From: JAMXLO01 sp037201625
Lineage (GTDB): Bacteria; Pseudomonadota; Alphaproteobacteria; Acetobacterales; Acetobacteraceae
Reading direction: 5' to 3'
NCBI GenBank assembly: GCA_037201625.1
Contig: JBBCGR010000003.1
Location: 2,294,001 to 2,358,000 of the forward strand
Length of the DNA stretch: 64,000 nucleotides
Part shown: piece by piece, positions 38,407 through 47,809 of the stretch
How positions within the stretch are numbered: the first letter of the stretch is position 1
Layout: every line of letters begins with the position of its first letter
Made by a program: the position numbers and the translations under genes
The notes under the pieces: model-generated
Told to the model about the DNA's origin: nothing
Database searches by the model: none
What the model saw: only the letters and a program-made list of their open reading frames with translations

Positions 38407-39973
38407 ATGGACACAGCCATCGCCCGCCCCGAGCTGCTCCTGGTCGCCGACGCCGTCGCGCGCGAAAAGTCGATCGACCGTGAGGAAGTTCTGGAAGCCA
38501 TGGAGCAGGCCATCCAGAAGGCCGGCCGCGCCAAGTACGGCCACGAGAAGGACATCCGCGCCACGATCGACCGCAAGACCGGGGACGTGCGCCTGTCGCG
38601 CTGGACCGAGGCGGGTCGAGACCGTCGAGAACGAAGAGACGCAGATCCCGGTCCACATCGCGCGCAAGTTCAAGCCGGAGATCCAGATCGGCGAGCATCT
38701 GGTCGACCCGCTGCCGCCGATCGATTTCGGCCGGATCGCCGCGCAGACCGCCAAGCAGGTGATCGTGCAGCGGGTGCGCGAGTATGAGCGCAAGCGCCAG
38801 TACGACGAGTTCAAGGACCGTGTCGGCGAGATCATCAACGGCGTGGTCAAGCGCACCGAGTACGGCAACCTGATGGTCGAGCTTGGGCGCGCCGAGGCGC
38901 TGCTGCGGCGCGACGAGCTGATCCCGAGGGAGAGTTTCCGTAACGGCGACCGGGTGCGCGCCTATATCTATGAACGTGCGCGAGGAGCCGCGCGGGCCGC
39001 AGATCTTCCTGAGCCGGCACGCATCCCGGCTTCCTGGCCAAGCTGTTCGCCCAGGAGGTGCCGGAGATTTACGACCGGCATCATCGAGATCAAGGCGGTG
39101 GCGCGCGATCCCGGCAGCCGCGCCAAGATGGCGGTGATCAGCCGCGACAGCTCGATCGATCCGGTTGGCGCCTGCGTGGGCATGCGCGGGTCGCGCGTGC
39201 AGGCGGTGGTGCAGGAGCTGCAAGGCGAGAAGATCGACATCATTCCCTGGTCGCCGCAGGCCGCCACCTTCGTGGTGAACGCGCTGGCGCCGGCCGAAGT
39301 CACCAAGGTGGTGATGGATGAGGAGGCCGGCCGCGTCGAGGTCGTGGTGCCGGACGAGCAGCTTTCGCTCGCCATCGGCCGTCGCGGCCAGAATGTGCGG
39401 CTGGCGAGCCAGCTCACCCGCTGGGACATCGATATCCTGACCGAGGCCGAAGAGAGCGAGCGGCGGCAGGAGGAGTTCCGCCGGCGCAGCGGGCTGTTCG
39501 TCGAGGCGCTGGATGTGGACGATGTGATCGCCGGGCTGCTGGTGACCGAGGGGTTCACCACGGTGGAGGAGCTGGCGTTCACGCCGCTCGAGGAAGTGGC
39601 GGCGATCGAGGGCTTCGACGACAATATCGCCGGCGAGCTGATCCGCCGCGCGAGGCGTTCATCACGCGCCGCGACACGGAGCTGACCGAGCAGCGCGTCG
39701 AGCTGGGCGTCACCGACGAGGTGGCCGCGATCGAGGTGCTGACGCCGGCGATGCTGGTGGCGCTTGGCGCCAAGGGTGTGAAGACGCTGGACGACCTGGC
39801 CGACCTGGCATCCGACGAGCTGATCGAGATCGTCGGCGCCGACAACATGGACGAAGCGACTGCCAACGAAGTGATCATGGCGGCGCGGGCCCACTGGTTC
39901 GACGAGGGCGAGGCGGGCGCCGGGGAACCGGCAGCGGGCCGAGGCGGCCCCGCAGGAGGTTCAAAACGACTGA
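38407..39973 (+). CDS. nusA: Transcription termination/antitermination protein NusA, frame-disrupted
   Basis: RNA polymerase-binding elongation factor, about 520 residues when joined. N-terminal domain (MDTAIARPELLLVADAVARE), then S1 (FKDRVGEIINGVVKRTEYGN), KH1-KH2 (VGACVGMRGSRVQAVVQELQ, AEVTKVVMDEEAGRVEVVVP) and two C-terminal helix-hairpin repeats (LLVTEGFTTVEELAFTPLEE; LGAKGVKTLDDLADLASDEL). Breaks: an extra base near 38614, three extra bases at 38975-39080 (net one codon; scrambled frame between), a missing base near 39655 and an extra base near 39937. The last frame then gives EAAPQEVQND and stops at 39971. It begins 15 bases after rimP. Confidence 0.92.
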
Positions 39974-40640
39974 GGCGGCGGAACAGGCCCTCGACGATGA
40001 ACCGGAGAGCGGTCCGCTCCGCCGCTGCATCGTTACGCGGGAGCGGCTGCCGAAGGAACGGATGATCCGATTTGTGGTCGGGCCGGGCCGTGCGGTGGTG
40101 GCCGACCTGACCGCAACCCTGCCCGGACGGGGAATCTGGTTGAGTGCCTGCGGAGATGTGTTAGAAACCGCTCGCGCCCAGGGAGGCCTGGGGCGTGCTT
40201 TCGCCAGGGCTGCGCGTGGCCCTGTCATCGTACCCCCCGATCTTCCGGCTGAACTCGATGCGGCGCTGGCGCGGCGGATCGGCGAGCTTCTCGGGCTCGC
40301 TCGACGGGCCGGCCAGGCGGTTGCCGGGTTTGACAGGGCGCGTGAGTGGCTGCGGGCTGGTCGGGGTCGACTGATCCTGCAGGCGTCGGACGGCAGCGCG
40401 GCGGAGCGCGCGCGATTTCTCGCCGGTGCCGGGGAGGGGATCACAGTTCTGGATCCTCTTCCTGGGTCGGCGCTTGGCCGGGTGTTCGGTCGTGACCATG
40501 TGGTGCATGTCGCGATCTCGTCCGGGCGGCTGGGCGAACGGCTTGCCATCGAGGCGGCGCGGCTTCAGGGCTTGCGAGGACGTGCCACCGGCGGCAAGAC
40601 CGGAAACGAACGAATGGATGCGGACGGGGCCAACAGGTAG
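39966..40640 (+). CDS. YlxR-L7Ae fusion RNA-binding protein, start codon unclear
   Basis: Fusion of a DUF448/YlxR domain (PLRRCIVTRERLPKERMIRF) with a C-terminal L7Ae/YlxQ-like RNA-binding domain (ELLGLARRAGQAVAGFDRAR), the usual alphaproteobacterial form between nusA and infB. About 224 residues. The first ATG, 40062, would delete the conserved YlxR core. The natural start is near 39966, where an ACG stands 7 bases after an AGGAGG box and overlaps the nusA stop; a lost or altered base probably removed the ATG. It binds RNA or ribosomal particles by family; the exact target is unknown. Confidence 0.8.
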   Translation, partial: TTEAAEQALDDEPESGPLRRCIVTRERLPKERMIRFVVGPGRAVVADLTATLPGRGIWLSACGDVLETARAQGGLGRAFARAARGPVIVPPDLPAELDAALARRIGELLGLARRAGQAVAGFDRAREWLRAGRGRLILQASDGSAAERARFLAGAGEGITVLDPLPGSALGRVFGRDHVVHVAISSGRLGERLAIEAARLQGLRGRATGGKTGNERMDADGANR

Positions 40641-40643
40641 TCG

Positions 40644-43292
40644 ATGAGCGAAACCAACGATCAGGATACCGGCAAGGGCCGGCTCTCGCTGCGGCCGGCA
40701 GGCCGGCTGGAGCTGGGCCGCACGGTCGATGCCGGCTCCGTGCGCCAAAGCTTCAGTCATGGCCGCTCCAAGGTCGTGCAGGTGGAGGTACGCAAGAAGC
40801 GGGCCCCTGTCAGCACGCCGGGAACCGGTGCCCAGGCGCCCACGCAGCCGACGCCGACCGGACGGTCGGGCGGCTCCGAGCGCCCGGCGGTCACCTCCGT
40901 GCCGCGTGCCCTGACCGCGACCGAGCAGGCAGCGCGCCAGCGTGCCCTGGTCGAGCAGCAGCGCGAGACCGCCCGCCGCGAGGCGGAGCGCCGCGAGCAG
41001 GAAAAGATCTCCATCCTCTCGGCGGCTGAGGAAGCCCGCCGGCGCGAGGAGGAGGCCCGCAAGACCGCGGAAGAGGACGCCCGCCGCGAGGCCGAAGAGG
41101 CGGTGCAGCGCGAGGCCGAGGAAAAGGCCCGGCAGGCGGCGGAAGCCGTCGCTGCCACGTCGCCGCAGACCGCAACCCCGGTTGCCCGCGAGGGCCAGGA
41201 GCCGGGACGACCGGCCGCGCCGGCGACCCCGGCCGCGACGCCGACGCCCGCCACGCCGACCGAGACGCTGCGCCTGCGCCCGGGAACCAAGGGCGAAGAG
41301 GAAGAAGAGGCGCGTCCGGTCCGTCGTCCGGGCGGCGTGGTGCTGCCGCGCAAGCCGCAGACCGTCGTCGCCAAGAAGGGCACCGACGCCGGACGCCGTG
41401 CCGGCCGGATCGACGTGCAGGCGGCCATCGAGGGTGAGGACGAACGCGTCCGCTCGCTTGCCTCGGTCCGCCGCCAGCGCGAGCGCGAGCGCCGCCAGGC
41501 GGAGCTCGAGCGGCTGCGTTCAGATCAGGTGAAAGTGGTGCGCGACGTCATTCTGCCGGACAACATCACGGTCCAGGAACTCGCGAACCGCATGGCCGCG
41601 CGCGCTCCCGAGGTGATCAAGACGCTGATGAAGCTCGGCGTCATGGCGACGATCACCCAGACGCTGGACGCCGACACCGCCGAACTGGTGGTGCAGGAGT
41701 TCGGCCACCGGGCACGCCGGGTCTCCGAATCGGACGTCGAGATCGGCCTGGAAGGCGCCACGGATACCGCGGACGAACTGAAGCCGCGCCCGCCGGTGGT
41801 GACCATCATGGGCCATGTCGACCACGGCAAGACCTCGCTGCTCGACGCGCTGCGGTCCACCGACGTCGCGGCCGGCGAGGCCGGCGGCATCACCCAGCAT
41901 ATCGGCGCCTACCAGGTCGAGATGCCGACGGGCGAGAGGATCACCTTCATCGATACGCCGGGCCACGAGGCGTTCACCGCCATGCGTGCCCGCGGCGCCT
42001 CGGTCACCGACATGGTGGTGCTGGTGGTGGCGGCGGATGATGGCGTGATGCCGCAGACGATCGAGGCGATCCGCCACGCCAAGGCGGCCAACGTGCCGAT
42101 CATCGTGGCCATCAACAAGATGGACAAGCCGGACGCCAATCCGGGCCGCGTCCGCCAGGAACTGCTCAGCTACGAGATCGTGGTCGAGGAGATGGGCGGC
42201 GAGACGCAGGACGTCGAAGTGTCCGCGACCCAGCGGACCGGCCTCGACAACCTGGCAGAGGCGATCGCACTGCAATCCGAAATCCTCGACCTGCGGGCGA
42301 ATCCCGGACGGACGGCGGAAGGCACCGTGATCGAGAGCCGGCTGGACCGCGGTCGCGGCCCGGTCGCGACGATCCTGGTGCAGAAGGGCACGTTGCGGCA
42401 GGCCGACATCGTGGTGGCCGGCGCCGAATGGGGCCGTGTGCGTGCGATGCTGGACGACAAGGGACGCGCCCTCACCGAGGCCGGCCCCTCCACGCCGGTC
42501 GAGGTCCTGGGCCTCGCCGGGGTGCCATCGGCCGGCGAGCCGTTCGTCGTGGTCGAGAACGAAGGCCGGGCGCGCGAGATCACCGAGTTCCGCACCCGCA
42601 AGCTGCGCGAGAAGGCAGCCGGCGTCACGGCCGGCGCCCGCGGCACGCTCGACGAGATGCTCGCCCGCATCCAGGCCGGCGTGCAGAAAGAGGTTGCCGT
42701 CCTGATCAAGGCGGATGTGCAGGGCAGCGCGGAGGCGATCCAGGCCACCGTGCTGAAACTGGCGCATGAGGAGGTCAAGGTCCGCGTGCTGCACTCGGCC
42801 GTGGGCCAGATCACCGAGAGCGACATCCAGCTTGCCAAGGCGTCCGACGCCTATGTGCTGGCGTTCAACGTCCGCGCCACGTCGCAGGCCCGCGAACTGG
42901 CGCAGCGCGAGGGCGTCGACATCCGCTACTACTCGATCATCTACGAGGTGTCGGACGACATCGAGAAGCTGGTCCAGGGCAAGGTGGCGCCGAAGGCCCG
43001 CGAGCGGTTCCTGGGCTACGCCGAGATCCGCAAGGTGTTCACCATCACCAAGACCGGCAAGGTCGCCGGCTGCATGGTCACCGAGGGCCTGGTGAAGCGC
43101 GGTGCCGGCGTGCGCGTGCTGCGCGACAACGTGGTGATCCACAACGGCGAGCTATCGCAGTTGAAGCGCTTCAAGGACGATGTGCGCGAAGTGGCGCGCG
43201 GCTACGAGTGCGGCCTGTCGTTCGCCAACTTCCACGACCTGCAGGAAGGCGACGTGGTCGAGTGCTTCGAAGTGGAGATGGTCCCGGGGTGA
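40644..43292 (+). CDS. infB: Translation initiation factor IF-2
   Basis: GTPase that loads initiator tRNA on the 30S subunit. The 882-residue protein is intact. A charged Ala/Glu/Arg-rich N-terminal region (residues 80-290) precedes the IF2 N-domain; the GTPase G1 is MGHVDHGKTSLLDAL near residue 390, G3 DTPGHEAF, G4 NKMDKPDANP and G5 SATQRTG. The C-terminal C2 domain ends EGDVVECFEVEMVPG. It starts 4 bases after the ylxR stop. The gene overlaps the GTG start of rbfA (GTGA, 43289-43292). Confidence 0.97.
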   Translation: MSETNDQDTGKGRLSLRPAGRLELGRTVDAGSVRQSFSHGRSKVVQVEVRKKRAPVSTPGTGAQAPTQPTPTGRSGGSERPAVTSVPRALTATEQAARQRALVEQQRETARREAERREQEKISILSAAEEARRREEEARKTAEEDARREAEEAVQREAEEKARQAAEAVAATSPQTATPVAREGQEPGRPAAPATPAATPTPATPTETLRLRPGTKGEEEEEARPVRRPGGVVLPRKPQTVVAKKGTDAGRRAGRIDVQAAIEGEDERVRSLASVRRQRERERRQAELERLRSDQVKVVRDVILPDNITVQELANRMAARAPEVIKTLMKLGVMATITQTLDADTAELVVQEFGHRARRVSESDVEIGLEGATDTADELKPRPPVVTIMGHVDHGKTSLLDALRSTDVAAGEAGGITQHIGAYQVEMPTGERITFIDTPGHEAFTAMRARGASVTDMVVLVVAADDGVMPQTIEAIRHAKAANVPIIVAINKMDKPDANPGRVRQELLSYEIVVEEMGGETQDVEVSATQRTGLDNLAEAIALQSEILDLRANPGRTAEGTVIESRLDRGRGPVATILVQKGTLRQADIVVAGAEWGRVRAMLDDKGRALTEAGPSTPVEVLGLAGVPSAGEPFVVVENEGRAREITEFRTRKLREKAAGVTAGARGTLDEMLARIQAGVQKEVAVLIKADVQGSAEAIQATVLKLAHEEVKVRVLHSAVGQITESDIQLAKASDAYVLAFNVRATSQARELAQREGVDIRYYSIIYEVSDDIEKLVQGKVAPKARERFLGYAEIRKVFTITKTGKVAGCMVTEGLVKRGAGVRVLRDNVVIHNGELSQLKRFKDDVREVARGYECGLSFANFHDLQEGDVVECFEVEMVPG

Positions 43293-43669
43293 AGAAGCCG
43301 CCTGCCGGCCCGACGCAGCGGCAGTTGCGCGTGGCGGAGGAAATCCGCCACGTCCTGGCCGGCGTCTTCGCCCGCGGTGGGTTTCGCGACCCGGACCTGG
43401 CCGATGCGCAGGTCACCGTGGCAGAGGTGCGGATCGGTCCGGACCTCAAGCACGCGACGGCCTTCGTGTCGCGCCTGGGCCGCGAGGACGTCGCCGCTCT
43501 GCTGCCGGCGCTGAAGCGCGCCACCCCCTACCTCCGCAGCGAGGTGGCGCGCGCGCTGCGGCTGAAATTCGTCCCGGCGCTGAGCTTCCAGCCGGACCAT
43601 GCGCTCGACTACGCGATGCGCATCAACCGTCTGCTGCACCGGCCCGAGGTCGCCCGCGACCTGGAGTAG
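43289..43669 (+). CDS. rbfA: Ribosome-binding factor A
   Basis: Cold-shock 30S maturation factor of 126 residues, last gene of the operon. Core KH-like fold: RQLRVAEEIRHVLAGVF, DADAQVTVAEV-type strand (ADAQVTVAEVRIGPDLKHAT) and TPYLRSEVARALRLKFVPAL. The GTG at 43289 overlaps the infB stop, which agrees with the family length and with coupled translation. It is followed by a short gap and the convergent SDR gene. Confidence 0.95.
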   Translation: MKKPPAGPTQRQLRVAEEIRHVLAGVFARGGFRDPDLADAQVTVAEVRIGPDLKHATAFVSRLGREDVAALLPALKRATPYLRSEVARALRLKFVPALSFQPDHALDYAMRINRLLHRPEVARDLE

Positions 43670-43705
43670 CGGCGTCCCGGCCAGCATCGCCGGAGGGAGC
43701 CCCCG

Positions 43706-44503
43706 TTAGTACGGGCGGCGGTCGATCGCGGCGTAGGGCTGCTCCAGCCCGTCCACCGGCACGTTGCGCCCGTTCACCCAATGCGCGCGCGGCGAGGCCA
43801 GGAAGACGATGACGTCGGCCACCTCCTCCGCCTTGCCCAGCCGTCCCATCGGGAAACCGTGCCGCACGTAGTCGTCGTAATTGGCCTGGCTGGCGATGCG
43901 GTAGCGGTCCCAGCCATTGCCCTCGACCAGGATCGAGCCGGGAGATACGGTGTTCACCCGCACCCCGTGCGGCACGAACTCCAGCGCCCAGCGTTCCGCA
44001 TCGAAGATCAGTGCCGCCTTGGCCGCCCCATACTGGCCGGACCCTGCAAGCTGCGGCGACCAGCCGGAGATCGACGACACGTTCACCACCGACGCACCGG
44101 GCCGGCCGGTCATGTGCGGCAGCGCCAGCCGCATCATGCGCACGGTCTGCAACAGGTTGATCTCCAGCGTCGACTGCCAGTCCTCGTCGGTGCTGTCGGC
44201 GATCGTGCGCCCGCCGCCGCCGCCGCCCACATTGTTGACCAGCACGTCGATGCCGCCGAACGCCGCGACCGCAGCGGCCACCAGCCGTTCGGCATCCGCC
44301 GGCTGGGTCACGTCCGCCACCTCGCCCGCCACCGTCGCGCCGGCCGCGCGCAGTTCCGCCTCCGCCGCCAGCAGGGCATCGGCCGAGCGGGCCGACAGCA
44401 TCAGCCGGCAGCCTTCGGCGGCGAAGGCACGGGCGGTGGCCAGCCCGATGCCGCGGCTGGAACCGGTGACCAGCACCACCTTGTCGCGCAGATGCAGGTC
44501 CAT
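43706..44503 (-). CDS. SDR family oxidoreductase
   Basis: Classical short-chain dehydrogenase/reductase of 265 residues. It has TGSSRGIGLATARAF for the dinucleotide, the NNVG motif (VLVNNVGGGGGGRTI), the catalytic Ser, YGAAKAALIF Tyr-Lys and SPGSILVEGNGWD. The glycine-rich run after NNVG is unusual. Its ATG overlaps the stop of the upstream CoA-transferase gene (TGATG), and it is the last gene of a four-gene overlapping operon. Substrate is unknown. Confidence 0.88.
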   Translation of the reverse strand: MDLHLRDKVVLVTGSSRGIGLATARAFAAEGCRLMLSARSADALLAAEAELRAAGATVAGEVADVTQPADAERLVAAAVAAFGGIDVLVNNVGGGGGGRTIADSTDEDWQSTLEINLLQTVRMMRLALPHMTGRPGASVVNVSSISGWSPQLAGSGQYGAAKAALIFDAERWALEFVPHGVRVNTVSPGSILVEGNGWDRYRIASQANYDDYVRHGFPMGRLGKAEEVADVIVFLASPRAHWVNGRNVPVDGLEQPYAAIDRRPY

Positions 44504-45696
44504 CAGATCACCTCCTCGCGCCGCAGCGCCGCGACTTCATCGGTGGAATAGCCGGCCTCGCGCAGCACCTCCTCGGTGTGGGCGCCGAGCCGCGGCGGCG
44601 CATGGTCCAGCTTGCCGCCGCCATGCGCCATCTGGAAGCCGGACCCCATCAGGCGCAGCGGGCCATACTCCGTCTCGACCGTCTGGACGGAGCCTCGGGC
44701 GGCGATCTGCGGATGATCGATCGCATCCTCAACCCGCCAGACGCTGGAGCACGGCGCACCGGCCTCGTTCAGCCGCTGGTCCCAGGTCTTGGCATCGGCC
44801 GAGGCCAGCGCCTGCTCGATGATCACGCGCAGCGCGGCCTCGTTCTCCTTGCGCAGGAACCAGTCGGCGAAGCGCGGATCGTCCAGCACCGCCGACAGGC
44901 CGAGCGCGTGCATCAGGCACTCGTATTGCTTGTCGTTGTTGACCGCCAGCAGCAGCCAACTGTCCTTGGCGCGGAACAGGTTCGCGGTGACCTTGCGGCT
45001 GATCGCCTGGTTGCCGAACTGCTCCTGCCGGTGGCCGGCCACGGTGAAGTCGGCGACCTGGGTGGACAGGAACGCCAGGCTCGCCTCCAGCATGGACACG
45101 TCGATGTACTGGCCCTGGCCGGTCTGGGAGCGCTGGAACAGCGCCGACGACACCGCGAAGGCGGCGGTCATGCCTGACAGCACGTCGCACACCGCGAAGC
45201 CGGCGCGCGTCGGGCCCATCTCCTTATGGCCGGTCAGCGCCATGATGCCCGACAGCGCCTGGATCTTGCCGTCGTAGCCGGCCTCGTTGCGGAACGGACC
45301 GGTGCTGCCGAAGCCCGAGATCGTGCAGTAGATCAGCCGCGGATTCATCGTCTTCAGCGCAGCGTAACCGATGCCGAGGCGGTCCATCACGCCGGGCCGG
45401 AAATTCTCCATCACCACATCGGCCTTGGCGGCCAGCCGGTTGATGACCTCGATCGCCGCCTTCTTCTGCAGGTCCAGCGTCAGGCTTCGCTTGTTGCCGT
45501 TGATCGCGAGCCAGGACGGCGCCATGCCGCGGTCCGCCCATTCGCGCGACAGCGGCGTGCGCCGCATGTCCTCCCCCTCGCGCCGCTCCACCTTGATCAC
45601 ATCGGCGCCGAGCAGTGCAAGCTGGTAGCTGCCGTACGGGCCGGCCAGCACCTGGGTGAAGTCCAGCACGCGGACATGGGAGAAGGGTCGTGTCAT
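44503..45696 (-). CDS. CaiB/BaiF family CoA-transferase
   Basis: Family III CoA-transferase of 397 residues, moving CoA between acyl donors and acceptors. It begins MTRPFSHVRVLDFTQVLAGP and shows LLGADVIKVERREGEDMRR, MENFRPGVMDRLGIGY, YCTISGFGSTGPF, then GQGQYIDVSMLEASLAFL with the region around the catalytic aspartate, and the AGAPCSSVWRVEDAIDHPQI ending. The start at 45696 overlaps the stop of the GT2 gene (ATGA). The acyl substrate is unknown. Confidence 0.92.
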   Translation of the reverse strand: MTRPFSHVRVLDFTQVLAGPYGSYQLALLGADVIKVERREGEDMRRTPLSREWADRGMAPSWLAINGNKRSLTLDLQKKAAIEVINRLAAKADVVMENFRPGVMDRLGIGYAALKTMNPRLIYCTISGFGSTGPFRNEAGYDGKIQALSGIMALTGHKEMGPTRAGFAVCDVLSGMTAAFAVSSALFQRSQTGQGQYIDVSMLEASLAFLSTQVADFTVAGHRQEQFGNQAISRKVTANLFRAKDSWLLLAVNNDKQYECLMHALGLSAVLDDPRFADWFLRKENEAALRVIIEQALASADAKTWDQRLNEAGAPCSSVWRVEDAIDHPQIAARGSVQTVETEYGPLRLMGSGFQMAHGGGKLDHAPPRLGAHTEEVLREAGYSTDEVAALRREEVI

Positions 45697-46732
45697 GCTC
45701 TGCCCTCGTCGGTGACGAAACGAAGCCGGTTGCCGTCCAGCGCCAGCGTGCTGCCCCGCACGTCCTCCACCTGGAAGCCGCGCAGCACGGTTGCGACCAG
45801 GCGCGCGGTCTCGATCGATGGCGGTGCGTCGACGACGGCAGACATGGGCGGGCCGAACGCCACCCCCAGATGCGTCGGCGTGAAGTCGCGGGCCGGCAGG
45901 TCGTCCCACGCGACCGGCACCGTGGTCTGGCTGCCGGGCACCCCGTAATGCACCGCCATGCCGATCACGTCATCGTCGCGCAGGGTGCCATCGCCGATGC
46001 GCCACAGGATGTCATACCAGTGCCAGCACTGGAGCGGCTCGCGCTCCGCTCGCGCCATCACGGAGAACACGCCGGCCAGCACCTTGCCCTTGATCTGCTC
46101 GTGCGACCGGATCGGCAAATGCAGGATCTCGCCCACATCGATGATCGGCACGCTCTCCTCCGGCTCGAAGTAGAAGGCGTGGTTGCCGGCGGTCAGACGC
46201 ACCGTCTCGCAGTGCCGGGCATAGAACGGCCGCGGCACCACGACCTTGCCCAGTTGCAACCGCGTCGGCGCACGCCAGACCGCCTCGCCGGGGACGATCG
46301 TGCGGCTGTCGAGCCGCGCCGGGATGATGTTGCGCCAGCGCAGGTATCCAACCCGATCGGCGTCGGTCAGCCGGGCGAAGGCAGCCTCCAGGCTCGCGCG
46401 GTCCGCCACGTCGATGAACTCATCGGCGTCGAGGAACATCACGACATCGGCGTCGGTGTGCAGCAGCAGGTGGCGCAGTGCGAACTGGCTGAACGCCGTC
46501 TGGTGATAGCCGACCGGCTCCACCTGCCAGACCGTCCAGCCCGGCCGCCGGGCACACGCCTGTTCCAGCAACGATCGAGTGCCGTCGATCGAGTGGTGGT
46601 TCAGCAGCAGCGCATAGTCGAACAGCGCGTCGATATGCCGCAGGAACGAGCCGACGATGTCGATCTCGTTACGGATCAGCGTGATGACGCCAAGCTTCAA
46701 CCGTACGGCCCGCGGCGCCCGGCGCGGCTCAT
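45693..46732 (-). CDS. Glycosyltransferase family 2-like protein, start region frame-shifted
   Basis: GT-A fold transferase: the reading begins LKLGVITLIRNEIDIVGSFL, followed by LLNHHSIDGT, the metal-binding DxD in VMFLDADEFIDVAD and a long C-terminal region without membrane helices. About 340 residues. The only ATG that overlaps the preceding gene's stop (46732, ATGA) is one base out of frame, suggesting a missing base in the first 32 bases; a TTG at 46700 would be the only in-frame start otherwise. Donor and acceptor are unknown. It lies within a four-gene overlapping operon. Confidence 0.75.
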
Positions 46733-47668
46733 GCCGCCTTTTCCACCCGCAGCGTCCGGGCGACCGCCTTCTGCTCGTCGAATTCGCGGCGGCGGCGGGC
46801 CAGTTCCTCGGCCGGCATGCGCTCGAGGTTGAGGTAGTCGAGTTTCCACGACGCATCCTCGCTCCAGCGCAGCGGCGACTGCATCGTGGTGCGCGGGCCG
46901 GGTGCCGCCTCGAGCACGCGCAGCGCAAGCTCCAGCGTCTGGTCCTGCGCGGCGGCGTCGTGCGGCTTGCCGGCGCTGTTGCCGAGAGGGAAGTCGCTGA
47001 ACAGGAAGCGCGGCACGGCGGCGTGCTCGACGATATCCTTGGCGCAGCCCATGACCACGGTGGGAATGCCGTTGGCCTCCAGGTGGCGCGCGACCAGGCT
47101 GCAGGTCTGGTGGCAGACCGGGCAGTTCGGCACCAGGATGGCGGCATCGGCGCCGTCCTCGCGGATGCGGCGGAGGATCTCGGGCGCGTCGGTCTCCACC
47201 GTCACGCGGTGGCTGCGGTTGGTGGGCGCGCCGTGGAAGCGGGCGGCAAGGCTGCCGACCCGGCCCGACCCGACGGCCCGCCGCAGCGCCGGCAGCGGGA
47301 ACCAGGTGCCGCTGTCCTCGGCCGAGGTTATGCACGCGGTCGTAGCCGATATGGGAGATGCGGAGGTCGTGGTCCTGCGACGTGTCGCCGGAATAGACCT
47401 CGTAGAACTTTGCCCCTCCGTTATAGGGCGCGCCTGGCCCCTGGTCGCCCTTGTCCGCCCGGTACGGCGCGGCGGTGGTGACGAGGGCGACGCGCGCGGC
47501 GGCGAGCGGCCTGCGCAGCGGCGTGAACGGCGCCGCGAGATGGTGCGCCCAGCGGTACGGCGTCGTGTAGCCGATCGCCGCGTAATACTCGCGGGTCCGC
47601 TGCATGTAGGGGATCGGCGAATCGTAATCCGGCGCGAAGCCGAGAAGGGCGTCGAGGTCGCGGTCCAT
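46729..47668 (-). CDS. Glycine/sarcosine/betaine reductase selenoprotein B-like protein (Cys form), frame-disrupted once
   Basis: About 313 residues of the reductase selenoprotein-B (GrdB/PrdB-like) family, which in anaerobes reduces D-proline or glycine derivatives through a selenocysteine. It has AFTPLRRPLAAARVALVTTAA (N-terminal part), HDLRISHIGYDR, NCPVCHQTCSLVARHLEANG and GIPTVVMGCAKDIVEHAAVP. In the CPVCHQT motif the second Cys is where selenocysteine would stand (TGC, not TGA). One extra base near 47330 shifts the frame. The ATG at 47668 opens the operon. The redox role and substrate in this organism are unknown. Confidence 0.72.
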
Positions 47669-47809
47669 TGGCAGTGCCTCCCGAGGTCGCAGGCCGTCGT
47701 GTCGCCTCCGATCATGCCGCCGGCGGCACCCGCCGTATAGCGGGCGGGTGCCGGACGCCGCGGTTTGTTGTAGGAGCGCAGCTTCCGCCCGCAGAGCAAG
47801 CCGCCGCGC

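Noticed and set aside
38600..39970. Programmed ribosomal frameshifting in nusA
   Set aside because: There are several changes in both directions, with no slippery heptamer or pseudoknot; NusA is not known to use it. Sequence errors fit better.
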